Assembly (NCBI GenBank): GCA_024734495.1
Contig: JALMQS010000681.1
Span: forward strand, 7,039,542-7,103,541
Source of the DNA: Forficula auricularia
Taxonomy: Eukaryota > Arthropoda > Insecta > Dermaptera > Forficulidae
Direction of reading: 5' to 3'
Length of the DNA stretch: 64,000 bases
A model generated the notes under the pieces. That model was not told the origin of the DNA. It saw only the letters and a program-made list of their open reading frames with translations, and searched no databases. Of the stretch, positions 32,540 to 43,567 are shown piece after piece; position 1 is the first letter of the stretch, and every line of letters starts with the position of its first letter. Both the position numbers and the translations under genes were made by a program.

Positions 32540-32750
32540 TCAGGGTTTAATGAAAAGCAGTCCGGGAATAAATCAAAAGCGTATTTATTGGAGATTTTTC
32601 TTTTACAGCTCTTGAAACTGACGTTTCGGAGGAGTCTCCGAAACGTCGGTTTCAAAGACTGTAATAGAAAAACCTCTGAAAAATACTCTTTTATTGAAAA
32701 TAATATTATTATTTATTCCTAGAATGCCTTCCATAAAACCTTCAGTTATA
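32540..32750. mobile_element. PLE family F palindrome with fused ribozyme halves
   Basis: Inverted arms meet at 32635 in ACGTTTCGGAGGAGTCTCCGAAACGTC, so two GAAACGTC halves are joined back-to-back and the CTGANGA halves are lost. The ends (AAAAGCAGTCC / GGAATGCCTTCC-like) relate it to family C. Confidence 0.55.
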
Positions 32751-32852
32751 TTTTTCAAAACTGCTACTCTAAGGAAGTATTATAATCTTTTTTCAGTAAT
32801 ATTATAGGAAATTTTTATTTTCTAAATATTTTATTATGAGAAAAAAATTGTC

Positions 32853-32917
32853 CATTCGGGATTTGAACCCGTTGACTTACAAGACCAAAATCTCTTACTT
32901 GCTAAGATGTTTATAGA
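32853..32917 (-). repeat. tRNA-like sequence
   Basis: Minus strand: CTTAGCAAGTAAGAG (A box) and CGGGTTCAAATCCCG (perfect T-arm hairpin). The acceptor stem is not evident. Probably a tRNA-derived repeat. Confidence 0.45.
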
Positions 32918-33379
32918 ATAAGATCCTGACATTAATTTTTTATATAGATAAGAAATCTATTATATTTTATAAAATACTTGAGATTTCGTTCTTATTCGTC
33001 GTTGATAAGGAGAGAATAAACTTATATAATGATCTTTTAAAATTTTAGGTTTAATGGTTTGGAAATTCCATTAGGTACAAAAAGCATATAAAAATGAGCA
33101 CTATGACGCCCTCTTACAAATTATAACGTTAAAAAAATGCAGCCTAACTCTAGTTAATGTATTCTTTACGTTGGTATCTCACAATCTTTGTAGAAAAAAT
33201 ATTATTGATATTCGACGACAAAAAAAATTCGAACCCGTCCAAAATTATAATCTGATTAAAATTTAATACGATTTTCGATTTCTTATTAGATGAATTAATA
33301 AACTTGTAAATTTCATGTTTGTATCTTAATTAGTTTACGAGCTACATTACTCAGGCACACATACAGACAAACATACATG

Positions 33380-34040
33380 TGTGTAAAATATCAATTTTTT
33401 CACGCTTTTTGTACCAAACCAGTGGACCTAAAATTATGAAAAATTTCTAAAAATACGTTCATTATCTCCTTGTCAACCTCAAAAATGAATGAACGTATTT
33501 GATATCCCAAGTATTTTGAAAGAAAGTTTTGAGACCCTAGATTTACACTGTATCAAAATACCAATTTTTTCACGCTTTTTGTACCAAACCAGTGGACCTA
33601 AATTCTGAAAAAATTCTAAAAATACGTTCATTATCTCCTTGTCAACCTCAAAAATGAATAAACGTATTTTATATCCCAAGTATTTTGAAAGAAAGTTACG
33701 AGACCCTAGATTTACACTGTATCAAAATACCAATTTTTTCACGCTTTTTGTACCAAACCAGTGGACCTAAATTCTGAAAAAATTCTAAAAATACGTTCAT
33801 TATCTCCTTGTCAACCTCAAAAATGAATAAACATATTTGATATCCCAAGTATTTTGAAAGAAAGTTACGAGACCCTAGATTTACACTGTATCAAAATACC
33901 AATTTTTTCACGCTTTTTGTACCAAACCAATGGACCTAAATTCTGAAAAAATTCTAAAAATACGTTCATTATCTCCTTGTCAACCTCAAAAATGAATGAA
34001 CGTATTTGATATCCCAAGTATTTTGACCCTAGATATACGA
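33380..34040 (+). repeat. 169-bp tandem repeat, about four units
   Basis: ATTTACACTGTATCAAAATA occurs at 33541, 33710 and 33879 (period 169). Each unit includes CACGCTTTTTGTACCAAACC and ATTATCTCCTTGTCAACCTC. Minus-strand frames inside repeat with the unit (MNVFLEFFQNLGPLVWYKKR) and contain stops between units; they are not assigned. Confidence 0.85.
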
Positions 34041-34079
34041 CTCGCACTTGGCCGCTTTATTGCTTTATTAAATATTTTT

Positions 34080-34347
34080 TTCTTAAAATTTTACTCATAT
34101 TTTCCTTGTTTGCTGCTCGCTAATTATGAATGCATGAATATTTATCAACATCTTGTTTTTTTTTCACTAACTTTCAAATTTTTCTAATAAAGGTTTGCTT
34201 ATTCCTTGGCCTAATAATGAATAAATTAATATATCTCAAGATCGTAGTGTACATGTTGCGATTCAACAAGAGGGAGAAAGAAATCTCATCCGTGAGGATT
34301 GAAGCTCTCAGGAGTACACTTTCAATTTTTCATATTAAAAAATGGTA
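34080..34347 (+). pseudogene. Decayed copy of the 31-kb exon with donor
   Basis: TTGCTGCTCGCTAATTATGAATGCATGAAT and AAGGTTTGCTTATTCC align with 31225-31310. The start ATG is TTG and the frame is broken, but ATGGTAAGT at 34345 still forms a donor and a 51-codon frame runs up to it. The downstream 34840-34930 matches 31010-31075, supporting segmental duplication of a few kb. Confidence 0.35.
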
Positions 34348-34401
34348 AGTAAATTAATTTCGCTTACCAGTCCGTATTTCTAAGAAAAAATAATTTTTAA
34401 G

Positions 34402-34812
34402 AAAAAAGTAAAACCGACTTCAGAAAATTAAATGCAACAAATAAAATACACTAAAAGGTATAAAATCTTATTTAATTACAACTAAACGACGAAATATTAA
34501 CATGATGTTATTAATAGTGATCATATCATCAGAACTTGACCAAATTAATATATCACCATCCCTAAGATACCCACTTTCCAATACAAAAAGAATCATTGAA
34601 ATCTGTTAATAAACAAAGAAGTTAGGCCTGAACAAACCCAACAAAAAAGGTCTAATACCAATAAAAAAAAAACGGGACCAATCGAAAGCTAGACTGAACC
34701 CGATGCAAAAAAAAATTTCAAAATCGGTTCACAATTGGCGGAGATATGAGGTAATATAGACACAAAAAAAATTCAGTCGAATAGAGAACCTCCTCCTTTT
34801 TTGAAATCGGTT
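34402..34812. mobile_element. MITE-like element with CCGACTTC / GAAATCGG ends
   Basis: AAAACCGACTTCAG and TTTGAAATCGGTTAAAA are inverted ends; the right end includes the AACCTCCTCCTTTTTT string typical of a dispersed insect repeat. A fragment of the right end occurs at 54455-54485. Confidence 0.55.
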
Positions 34813-34973
34813 AAAAATAAATAAAAGTAAGTAAATTAATTTTAATAAAGTGTATTTTCCTCATTTTCTTATATAGGTATAAAATATGTATAATGAAATA
34901 AAAATGATTTTTTTGCCTACCTATTCATGCTAGTTTTTACCGTAATTTAAATGTGGCTGATTGAAAAAATCTT

Positions 34974-35036
34974 CTAGCTCAGTTGGTTAGAGCCTCACGC
35001 CGAATACCTAAAAAAGAATCTCGGACAGGCCCTGTC
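34974..35036 (+). repeat. tRNA-like sequence
   Basis: TCTAGCTCAGTTGGTTAGAGC is an excellent tRNA D-arm and A box, but the B box is decayed (CTCGGACAGGCCC). A tRNA pseudogene. Confidence 0.5.
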
Positions 35037-35204
35037 TCTATAAAATTGATTTCTTTATTTTCTAATTTAATTATCCAATTAATTGATAAAAAATGCTTTT
35101 CTTTAAAAAAAGGTCTCATTTAGAATTTCGCGTCATGACTTGGGTAAAATTTGACTTATTTGTTGCTGTGATTTACTAAAAGGTTTTAAAGGCCATAGGG
35201 ACAT

Positions 35205-36085
35205 AAGCATACTGAATCGGCCCCTGAAAGATAATTTAATGATATGTAGGTACTAATAAAATAATAAGATCCTGAAAGTTTCAGATCTCTAACTCAATTG
35301 GTTTTTGAGAAAAAGCAAAATATGTAAAAAACAGAAAATAATTTTTTTCTCAGGATCTTATGAACCGATTGATCTAAATTTTTAATATGTTTTGGGGACT
35401 GATAACAGCTTCTAGGTAAAAAATCATGATCCTTATAGGTTAATTAGATCCATGAAAAAAAATTGTTTTTCTTTTAATTTCAATTTTCGACCATGATACA
35501 ATTTTGGCACAATTATGAAACTGTTTTTTCTAAACCTTATCTATTTCCCTATAATACTAGCACCTTTTCAAATTTTGAAAAAATATACGCCATAGTAGAA
35601 AAAAATAAAAAGCATTTTTTTTGTTTTATTAAGCTTTCATTTGATTATTAAAAAAAAATTGGTTTTTATTTTTTTCTACTATAGCGTACCTTTTTTCAAA
35701 ATCTGAAAAGATACTAGTATTATAGGGAACTATAGATAAGGTTTGAAAAAAAAAAATAATTTCATAATTGTGCCAAAATTGTATCATGGTCAAAAATTGA
35801 AATTAAAAGAAAAACAATTTTTTTTTTTTAGGATCTAATTAACCTAGAAAGCTCATAATTTTTTTCCTAGAAGCCATTATCAGTGCCCAAAACATATTAA
35901 AAATTTAGATCAATAGGTTTTTGGTCAATCCTGAGAATTTTCTTTTTCTTTTTTTTACATATTTTGCTTTTTCTCAAAAACCATTTGATTTAGGGATCTG
36001 AAACATTCAGGATCTTATTATTTTAATAGTAACCACATATCCCCTAAGTATCATTAAATTATCTTTCGGGGGCCGATTCAGTATG
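35205..36085. repeat. Long hairpin: 400-bp inverted arms
   Basis: Left arm about 35205-35610 and right arm about 35655-36085 are inverted with high identity, e.g. CATACTGAATCGG/CCGATTCAGTATG at the outer ends and CCTTATCTAT.../ATAGATAAGG inside; the loop is about 45 bp. No gene or ribozyme core is seen. A transcript would give several hundred base pairs of dsRNA. Confidence 0.82.
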
Positions 36086-36094
36086 CTTATATTC

Positions 36095-37085
36095 TATACG
36101 AGCTGCTCCAGGCGTGCCGAAGGCACGCCCTCTACAGCTCGGCCCTCCGGGCAGGTGGTCCTGGCGGGCGGCGTCTCAGTATCTGATTATTAGGTCTGTA
36201 ATATATATATATATATATTTGTAATATTTTGCCCCCTCTTTCGCCCTCACGCACTCATTTTGGCTATTGATTTTTACAGCATACATTTTATATAGTCTTA
36301 AAAACTAACATTACAAAATTTGATCTATATCGGAGAGTTTTAATTTTTGCCCCCACTCACATTTTGGATAGTTGAGGGGGGGGGATTACAAAAATTCTTG
36401 AAATTATTTTTTAGGCATTTGAGAGTAAATGTACTAAAAAGCTAAACATTTCTATAATTCCCCCCCCCCCCACACCCCTTCGCCCCCATACCATCAATTT
36501 TGATAGTTGATTTTTACAGGAATAGTTTCTTAAAATAATAAAGAATAACTCTACAAAATTTGATCAAGATAGGAGAGAGTTTTAATTTTTGCCCCCACTC
36601 ACATTTTGGATAGTTGAGAGTCGAATTTCAAAAAATCCTGAAATTAATTTTTAGATATTTGTATTTAGAATTTTATTAAGTAAAAATCAAGTAGATATCT
36701 TATCGTTCTTAATTGAAAATGCATAATTACTGTAAACACATTGCAAAGATATTTTGCCCCTTTTGACCCCTTTAGGGGTCGAATTTCAAAAAATCCTGAA
36801 ATTAGTTTTTAGATATTTTAATTTAGTATTTTTATAAGTAAAAAGCAAGTAGATATTTTATCGTCCTTAAGAGATATCGCACAATAAGTGAAAACACACT
36901 TTGCCCCCTTTGACCCCCTTAGGGGTCGAATTTCGAAAAATCCTTTCTTACTGAGCCCCTATGTCATAGATGTAATATCCTCTCCAAATTTCATGTTTCT
37001 ATGTCCAGTGGTTCTGGCTGTTTTGATGATGATGTGTGAGTGAGTGAGTGAGTGTATCGGGCAAAGAATTTTATATTTATATAGA
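36095..37085. repeat. GC-rich hairpin block and related repeat units
   Basis: 36095-36180 is the inverse of 32060-32160. It is followed by AT repeats and three diverged units of about 230-240 bp containing TTTTTGCCCCCACTCACATT and TCGAATTTCAAAAAATCCTG. The end has GTGAGTGAGTGAGTG. Confidence 0.55.
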
Positions 37086-37199
37086 TGGCCTTTATTAGAT
37101 ACGTAAATAACTGAATCAAATAATTAATTTAAATAATTATGATAGCTCATTAATCATTATTCACATCTTAAAAATTGTTTTATTATTTTGAAAAAAGGA

Positions 37200-37262
37200 C
37201 CGGAATCGAACCGACAATCTCTCTATTAAGCCCAGAGCGCTTGATCAATTACACTACGGATT
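37200..37262 (-). repeat. tRNA-like sequence
   Basis: Minus strand: TAGTGTAATTGATCAAGCGC (A box) and TCGGTTCGATTCCGG (good T-arm hairpin), about 30 bases apart. The acceptor stem does not pair, so a pseudogene is preferred. It is one of four such remnants in the duplicated 31-37 kb block. Confidence 0.48.
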
Positions 37263-37848
37263 TCTCCTGGTCGGATAAGATGGAAGGTCAATTCTCTCTT
37301 TTCCACTTCTTTTCTATTTAAAATATAGATTCTAGAAATAACTATCTGAATTATTTAAAATTAATTAATTGATTTAAAAGCTCACTATTATTGAATTAGA
37401 AAATATTTATTAAAAACTGAGCTTAAAAAAAGTAACTTTTCAAATTTAAAAATTATTTCATTAATGTGTTTTTCTATGCAATGAAATTTATTTCAATTTT
37501 TTACTAATTTATATCTTCCTTGATCTGGGAAATAATTTTTTCTAGTTGGAACATTATCGGACAAAATTACCTCAGAAAATTAATAAAAATTTCTATTATT
37601 TTTTTACGGCATGAATTATAATCTAAAACATCGTGAAAAATAAAAGGAAATTTTAATTAATTGTCTAATATTTATTTGGATAGTCCAAATGGGAAAACAA
37701 ATCACCCAGATCATGAGATTCACCACTAAAGCCTTGAAAAGAAAATTATATCTTTATTGTTTCTAATCATATTAAATAAACAAAACAAAATTTATTTTTT
37801 TATTATTTTTATTTGATTTAATTAATGTATTTTTTAATTTTTCAGAAT

Positions 37849-37978
37849 TATAAATCTTGATTATAAAGTTTTTCCAAATAGAAAAATCAGCAATTTTCAA
37901 TCAACTTCATAGAGTAAGCATTTTCCAAGAAGAATTTTGTATTAATCATTTCGTTTTATCTGAAAAAAATCAAAACAA
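37849..37978 (+). pseudogene. Exon-like duplicated segment
   Basis: TTTTTTAATTTTTCAG precedes AATTATAAATCTTG, matching the acceptor side at 29283, and AGTAAGTATT at 37980 is donor-like. No open frame. The resemblance is confined to the first 40 bp. Confidence 0.25.
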
Positions 37979-38289
37979 TAGTAAGTATTAAATTTGGATT
38001 CATATGTATATTAATTTAAAGTTTTAATTTGTAAAAAATCGATTATTTTGGCTTTTATTCGTGTGAGGCTACAGCGCGACAATGGCCGACGCTATAAATT
38101 TTATTTCTTCCTACTGGCGAAAATTAGCAACCGCTAGAAAAGCTAGTTAACTGAGAATTTAAAATTATTATTCTTATGGGAGAAAATACTTTGTTTACGA
38201 ATACGTTCTGTATCAGGAGGGGTTTTTAGGAAGATAAATTCTATATACCACGAATAGGTATTAACTCTATCGTGATTTTCGCCAATAAA

Positions 38290-38465
38290 GCAAAATACAA
38301 TAGGGAAGTTAATTTTCTCATTAATATATCAAAGAATAATTAACACATTAACGAGAATTGTTTTTGATCGCGCTTTTTAAACAAGATATAAGATCAAAAA
38401 CAAATATAGTTAATGTGTTAATCATTCTTTGAAATATTAATGAGAAAATTAACTTCACTATTTCA
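38290..38465. repeat. Foldback with about 60-bp arms
   Basis: GAAGTTAATTTTCTCATTAA is mirrored by TTAATGAGAAAATTAACTTC, and ATTAACACATTAAC by GTTAATGTGTTAAT. Confidence 0.6.
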
Positions 38466-40830
38466 AGTTAGAAATATATAAATTCGGATATTATTTTCAG
38501 TTAATATTTGACAAAAATCATCTGCATTCGATTCGCTATCGAATTAAATACAGGAAACTTATGGTCAAAATACAATAGTTGTATTATTTTTTAGAGATTT
38601 CGCCTTATAGCTAGAAAATCAATTTATGACTTGGGCTATTATCACGCTGATAGCCTCAATTCTCAATTTAGGTCTAGATAACCATGTTTCAGTAGGTCTT
38701 TTCGGTGAGACCTTTATCAGAAAGACCTTAAATATTGAACCTATTATCAACTCTGTACGTTTTGGGCTTTCTAGCTTTCGGTTCACAAATGTAGAAAATA
38801 TTATATATAAATTATTTTTTCTTAAGATAATTAAAATAAAATAAAAAAAATCAATTTCTAATAGTTAATTATTTAAGTTTATTATTAAAGTGACTAACTG
38901 ACGGGCCTACTGAGACTTGAAATTTTTTTAACATTTTCTTCTATTTTATTTTAAATCTTCAATCTCTCAGTAAATTTAAAAATTAAGTGGTAAATTTAAC
39001 CTAATTTATCGCATGAAGAATTTACCACTGCTCGAAGCCCTTAAAAAATTAGTAAATTGGATTGTATCTAACGTTCTGAGATTTGGCTTGTGATCCCGGC
39101 TTCTTTCCTTCTACTCTGTTCTTTTCACGATGGAGGGGCCATCCCATACAGGCCTTTAGGGGATGCACCTTCTGGTGTATTTTCTTCTCACATCAATATC
39201 ATTAAAAAAAAATTATGATTATTATAGCCAAATGCCCGGACTGCGTTTTTGGCATTCGGGTTCAATTCCCGAGTGAATTGAACCCTTCTGACATAATAAA
39301 AATTATGTATAATATCTGAGATTTAAAAGTTGATCACCTCTCTTAATTTTCTATATTTATTATTATTATTCTGGTAAAAATTTTAATGGAGGCAGGAATT
39401 ATCAATTTTATCACAGGTAGCACAAGAATAATCTAAAAATATTCTGATAATATCTTTTCTGAACATTGGAATATCCTGTGAATAATCTTTCAATCTTCTT
39501 AGGCATTCTGGGAATATTCTTAGATCCAAAATATTCGTGTAGGACATTTAATTCAATTTACAAGAATATTTTTAGTTGAACATTTTTAGATTATCCACCA
39601 AAGGATATTCCCGGAAGATTCGTCCAAGAATTTTTCCGGTGCAAATATTCCAAGAACCTCCTGAGGATAATTGGAATATATATATTATACTTTTAATATA
39701 TTTGGTAGATATTTGTAGAATCTCTTGTGCTACCTGGGATTTAGATTTTACCTTTTGGAAATTGGGGGGCTAAAAAGTTTGACAAACACTGCTCTCTAGT
39801 AAAATCCAATTCTGGAAAGTAGGAATTCAAATCTTTCTTCAATTTATAAATGTTTCGATTTTTAATTTATACGGTAATTTATTTATTTATCTTTAAATTA
39901 AAAAAAGTTGTATTTAAAATGAAATCGTAATTAATTTTACATACCAAAAAACATTTACAAAATCATCAAGAATTAAGTAAAGTTTCAATAGAACAAATTC
40001 ATTTTCAATTTCAAGAGATCGATTTCATGGATCTATGTTCAGTAAAATATTTTGATCGGACTATATCAATTGTTTAGAGTTATATTTTTATAAAAAATTG
40101 CCAATTTATTTTAATTCTTCTAAAATATGTATCGAAATTGAGAACATCTTCACACAGTATATCAAATACTAGGGGATTAATTTTTAATTATAAATTTATT
40201 AATTTTTTTTTTTATGCCAAATTGATAAATTATTTTATAATTTTTTTATTTAATCTATTGATTTATTTTTGTATTAATTTACGTGATTGTTTTCAGAGTA
40301 GGAATCAAAAAAAATATCTTCATTTATCAAGAAACATGCGAAATTCTTTTTATTGGATTTATTATTACTAGAAGCTGAAATGCGGTAATATCTCAAATAT
40401 TAATTACATTTTTCTCTTATGGAAAATTTTTATGAAATCGTATTAATTCCCTTTCGAAACTTATACAATAAAAAAGATTAACCAAAAATGTGTATCTTTT
40501 TACAAACTGGGTTAATGGGATGCTTATTATACAATGAATTTAAATAATATCTTTAGATCTAATATAATATTCCTTTGATACACATTTAGTGATTATAATC
40601 TTGACATATATATATATATCATCAAACATTAATTTTGGAAAAAAATTGCCTTTATGGGCGTAGACTTGCCTCCTATGGGATCGGCTAAAATATGTTCATT
40701 CCTGTAGTGAATAGCACATTAGGTACGTGTTATTGTATTGATTCACTACTTTATTCTTTATCTACTTATAAAATAAAGAATTAAATAAATAAATTAAAAT
40801 ATAAATGAAAACAATCACAAAAACTTGTAT
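38466..40830. other. AT-rich stretch with small repeat fragments
   Basis: Contains a jockey-like retrotransposon 3' fragment (39095-39180, + strand, GGAGGGGCCATCCCATACAG) whose full relative is at 50230-50640, and a tRNA-like piece (39228-39285, + strand, perfect T-arm TCGGGTTCAATTCCCGA). A weak exon-like block at 40298-40374 follows TTGTTTTCAG. Otherwise nothing is recognised. Confidence 0.4.
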
Positions 40831-40967
40831 AATAACTCAAACGTTTAAATAACTTTTAAGGAGTTAGGTGTTGGTTCTGGGTGAAACATTTTAATATAAT
40901 AATAAAATTTGAGCAAGATGCGAGGTAGGTTTCACAAAAAAAAGAAATAAAACAAAATTGAGTTTTG

Positions 40968-41004
40968 AATTCGATATATTTCGGGGGTGAGCCCATCATC
41001 AGGA
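40968..41004 (-). ncRNA. Intact small hammerhead ribozyme, family D
   Basis: Minus strand: CTGATGA, extra T, stem II GGG/CCC, GAA, palindromic ATATAT, C17, stem I TC/GA. Core complete. Confidence 0.72.
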
Positions 41005-41016
41005 GTTTTCTTTGAC

Positions 41017-41052
41017 TCCTGATGATGGGCTCACCCCCGAAATATTTCGAAT
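41017..41052 (+). ncRNA. Hammerhead ribozyme, family D, stem III changed
   Basis: As its partner, with CTGATGA 41019-41025 and GAA 41039-41041, but stem III reads ATATTT, breaking the palindrome. Confidence 0.6.
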
Positions 41053-41136
41053 TCAAAACTCAATTTTGTTTTATTTCTTTTTTTGTGAAACCTACCTCGC
41101 ATCTTGTTCAAGTTTTATTATTATACTCAAACGTTT

Positions 41137-42411
41137 CGGGGGAATTACTTTCTCCATTTTTCAATGAAGAATTTTTAAAATGTGGTTGCTTTTAAGAGAA
41201 TAATTCTATTGAAAACAGCTGCATTTTAAAAAATTTCTATTAAAAAGGAAGAATTTTTCCCAAAACGTTCGAGTTCAGGCCCGTGTTCATGGTACGTGTC
41301 CAGGACCCCGCGCCATTAAGGCCCCCACAAAGCGCAAAAAATTGAAAATCTATTATATAAATTCATTTTCTAATTATTATATAAAATACTATAAAGATGT
41401 ATATAATTTTCCATTTAAAATTTCCATAAATGTTAGTAACTTTCACAAACCTCGACTTTTTCATTTTACACACAGGGCCCCGCAAAATGTATAATAGAAA
41501 CGGTCGTTTTAGTTATTATTTATTAATAAATGATTGTTTTAAAAAACTATATACATTTTTTAATCAATAAAAAAAAAATTAAATGAAAATATATTAATTT
41601 AGGTAATTATTTATCTCAAGCTTGGAAAATTTCTGCAAACGCCCTTGTATGGCATATTACTTTTAATTTGATTTTTACTATTCTTTCTACTAGCCTATTG
41701 TAGAATAAATTTTAATTATCTATCTAATATATATGCCTTTTATTTGATATACATCGAGATTATTATTATCTATGACCTATTTATCATCAAACACGATTCA
41801 TTAAAAAAAAAAAATCGCATATTAGGTTATATTTTCTTTCTCAAGGTTTTAAATATTTAGAGTGAATTTATATAAATTTAATTTTAATTAAAAGAAATCC
41901 ATATAAGTACTTTTAGTACTAAAGTACTCTAGTACCAAGGCCCGTTTTTGAGTACAGGCGCTTGCCGCTAGATGGTTCCCTCATTCAAAAATCGGGTCTT
42001 TACAAGAATAATCTCTAATCGGATGAGTTTTTTATTCATTTTTTACCGATATTGATTCACAATACGAATTATTTCAACTTTCAAGAGAATTTCGATGAAT
42101 TTTGAGATACAATTTGGAATACAATTTTTAAAAATATATATATAATTAATGGGCGCGGTCGGCGCGCGCATCGTTGATCATTCATTCTCTCCTGAATAAA
42201 AGTGGATTTAATTTGATGGATATTCTTTTTTTCCATTGGGAGGATGCGAAAATCGTCAATACAAGCGATGTTATATAATAAAAATAAAACATTGAGGTCG
42301 TTGGAGTGGGTGTGGAATGTGGTCAAACCACACGGTATTCATACCCACCGCGCGCACATAGAATAATCTTTGGAAATTGTTTTTAATAATTAGAAATGTT
42401 TTCCTGTCAAA
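41137..42411. other. AT-rich stretch, probably intron of the MADK gene
   Basis: No exon is recognisable. It lies downstream of the minus-strand donor at 42417, so it would be intron 1. A GC patch GGGCGCGGTCGGCGCGCGCA at 42150-42169 and ACCGCGCGCACA at 42347 are notable for CpG content. Confidence 0.35.
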
Positions 42412-42417
42412 GCTCAC

Positions 42418-42429
42418 CTTATCAGCCAT
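42418..42429 (-). CDS. First coding exon (Met-Ala-Asp-Lys) of a host gene
   Basis: On the minus strand GCCATGGCTGATAAG is directly followed by GTGAGC (42417-42412), a good donor, so the exon would code M-A-D-K and end in phase 0. The ATG has a strong context (GCC before, G after). Upstream lies a 260-bp leader, a TATA box and a GC-rich region. Reading through the donor gives only 52 codons ending in an AT-rich stop, which argues for splicing. Four residues do not identify the protein; the rest lies beyond recognisable sequence. Confidence 0.55.
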
Positions 42430-42692
42430 GGCGTAGCGATGCCTGGACTAGTGCGGCGGGTTGTAGTAAAGCCTTGTTACACTTGCACTTGGGTTCCTAA
42501 TTCGTTTTAAGGCGGGGACACTAGAAAAACAGAAAGATCACACTGTATCACCAGACACGAGAAATGCACTCTCCTGGATCAAATCAATAGACGTTGGACC
42601 GGTTTGACACTTGCAAGCCGAGGCTGGGACGGGGGGGCGATTCTTGTTCTGTGTTGCTCGGGTGGTGTCGAACTGTGCGTTGGGGCCCTAAT
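42430..42692 (-). other. 5' untranslated leader of the MADK gene
   Basis: GC-balanced sequence between the predicted start site (about 42692, 31 bp from the TATA box) and the ATG. It contains no upstream ATG-led frame of note on the minus strand. Two overlapping frames on either strand are too short and unconvincing. Confidence 0.4.
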
Positions 42693-42715
42693 GGGTGGGT
42701 TTTTCCAAAAACTGT

Positions 42716-42723
42716 CTTATATA
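42716..42723 (-). promoter_or_regulatory. TATA box
   Basis: TATATAAG on the minus strand, followed about 30 bp on by CCCATTAG, a plausible initiator. It is the only TATA box in the window set in a CpG-containing promoter-like region. Confidence 0.5.
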
Positions 42724-42769
42724 GAATGAATTTTCTTCGAAAAAAAGGGATAGGGGCGCCGCACATTCG

Positions 42770-43060
42770 CTGCTAGCCACAGTCACACATCGGGCCCTGG
42801 CGCTCGACTGCTCCTTGCCTGCAACGGACTTTATTGAACCGTTCAGAGGGCTTCGGGGCTCAGCTAGGCAAGTCGGCTCGGTTGCTGACGTCACACTGCG
42901 TCATAGCGATGGCGCACATCGGCAACGTTCGGCTGACCTCGGCCCGGCCAGCAAACAGCCGTGAGGGTCAACCACGGAGACGGGACAGCCACCGAAAACG
43001 ACGCCGAGGAGCAAAAGCACTTTTCAAGACATCGACCAGGTAGAGCGAACAGGGGGTAGG
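42770..43060 (-). promoter_or_regulatory. GC-rich promoter region with CRE
   Basis: A GC-rich, CpG-rich island (42770-43060) upstream of the TATA box. It has a perfect CRE palindrome TGACGTCA (42886-42893) followed at 42899-42905 by a CRE half-site TGCGTCA-like. Frames over it on both strands are a by-product of its GC content. A housekeeping-type promoter is inferred. Confidence 0.5.
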
Positions 43061-43411
43061 GTGCTGATGCCAGAGAGACCTTTGAACAGGTAGAGGAAGA
43101 GGAGAGTCAAGTGGCGCCTGCCTAGACAATTTGGAACACGGGATTTGTTCAACCGAGCATCACAAAAATACTCATAACAAACAATTAAATGAGTGAAAGT
43201 CAAGAAAAAATAAAAGGAAGTCAAAAACAATCCAGTTGCCTTTAACGGGATGAAGAATTAAGAACAAATAATGTTATTGGAAATAAGAAAGGAAAAAGGG
43301 TCAAACTTAAACGATTTTGTTATGCCGAAAGTAGCAGAGTTGTTGTTGATTCATAAAGAGAAATCAATGAGATTGTCCTTTGCTTGATGGAAATAAACAT
43401 ATCATATACAA

Positions 43412-43490
43412 CAGTGATTCTCAACCTGGGTTCCCCGGAACCCCAGGGTTCCACAAAGGAAGGTTTGGGGTTCCGCGCCTAGAGGTCAAT
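43412..43490 (+). mobile_element. hAT-type end fragment
   Basis: CAGTGATTCTCAACCTGGG matches the hAT terminal repeat at 18304, followed by a GGGTTCCCCGGAACCCC hairpin. Only one end is found. Confidence 0.5.
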
Positions 43491-43567
43491 AAAAGAAAAA
43501 ATAGAAAAACAAAAATAATAGTTAGTAGTATCACCCCTCAAAAAATGTGTGATGTAAAGAAAGAAGC

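Larger units (their letters stand above)
40847..41124. mobile_element. PLE family D foldback with two ribozymes
   Basis: A perfect 12-bp duplication ACTCAAACGTTT borders it (40835-40846, 41125-41136). Arms of about 95 bp are inverted around 41010. The left end has the extra tail with AAGGAGTTAGG and GGTGAAACAT, absent from the right. With 278 bp it is a minimal complete foldback unit. Confidence 0.85.

Noticed and set aside
33479..34047. Repeated minus-strand frames in the 169-bp array
   Set aside because: The frame repeats because the DNA repeats; stops separate units and no start or splice signals are consistent.
37200..37262. Functional tRNA gene
   Set aside because: A and B boxes are good but the acceptor stem does not pair and the anticodon stem is weak.
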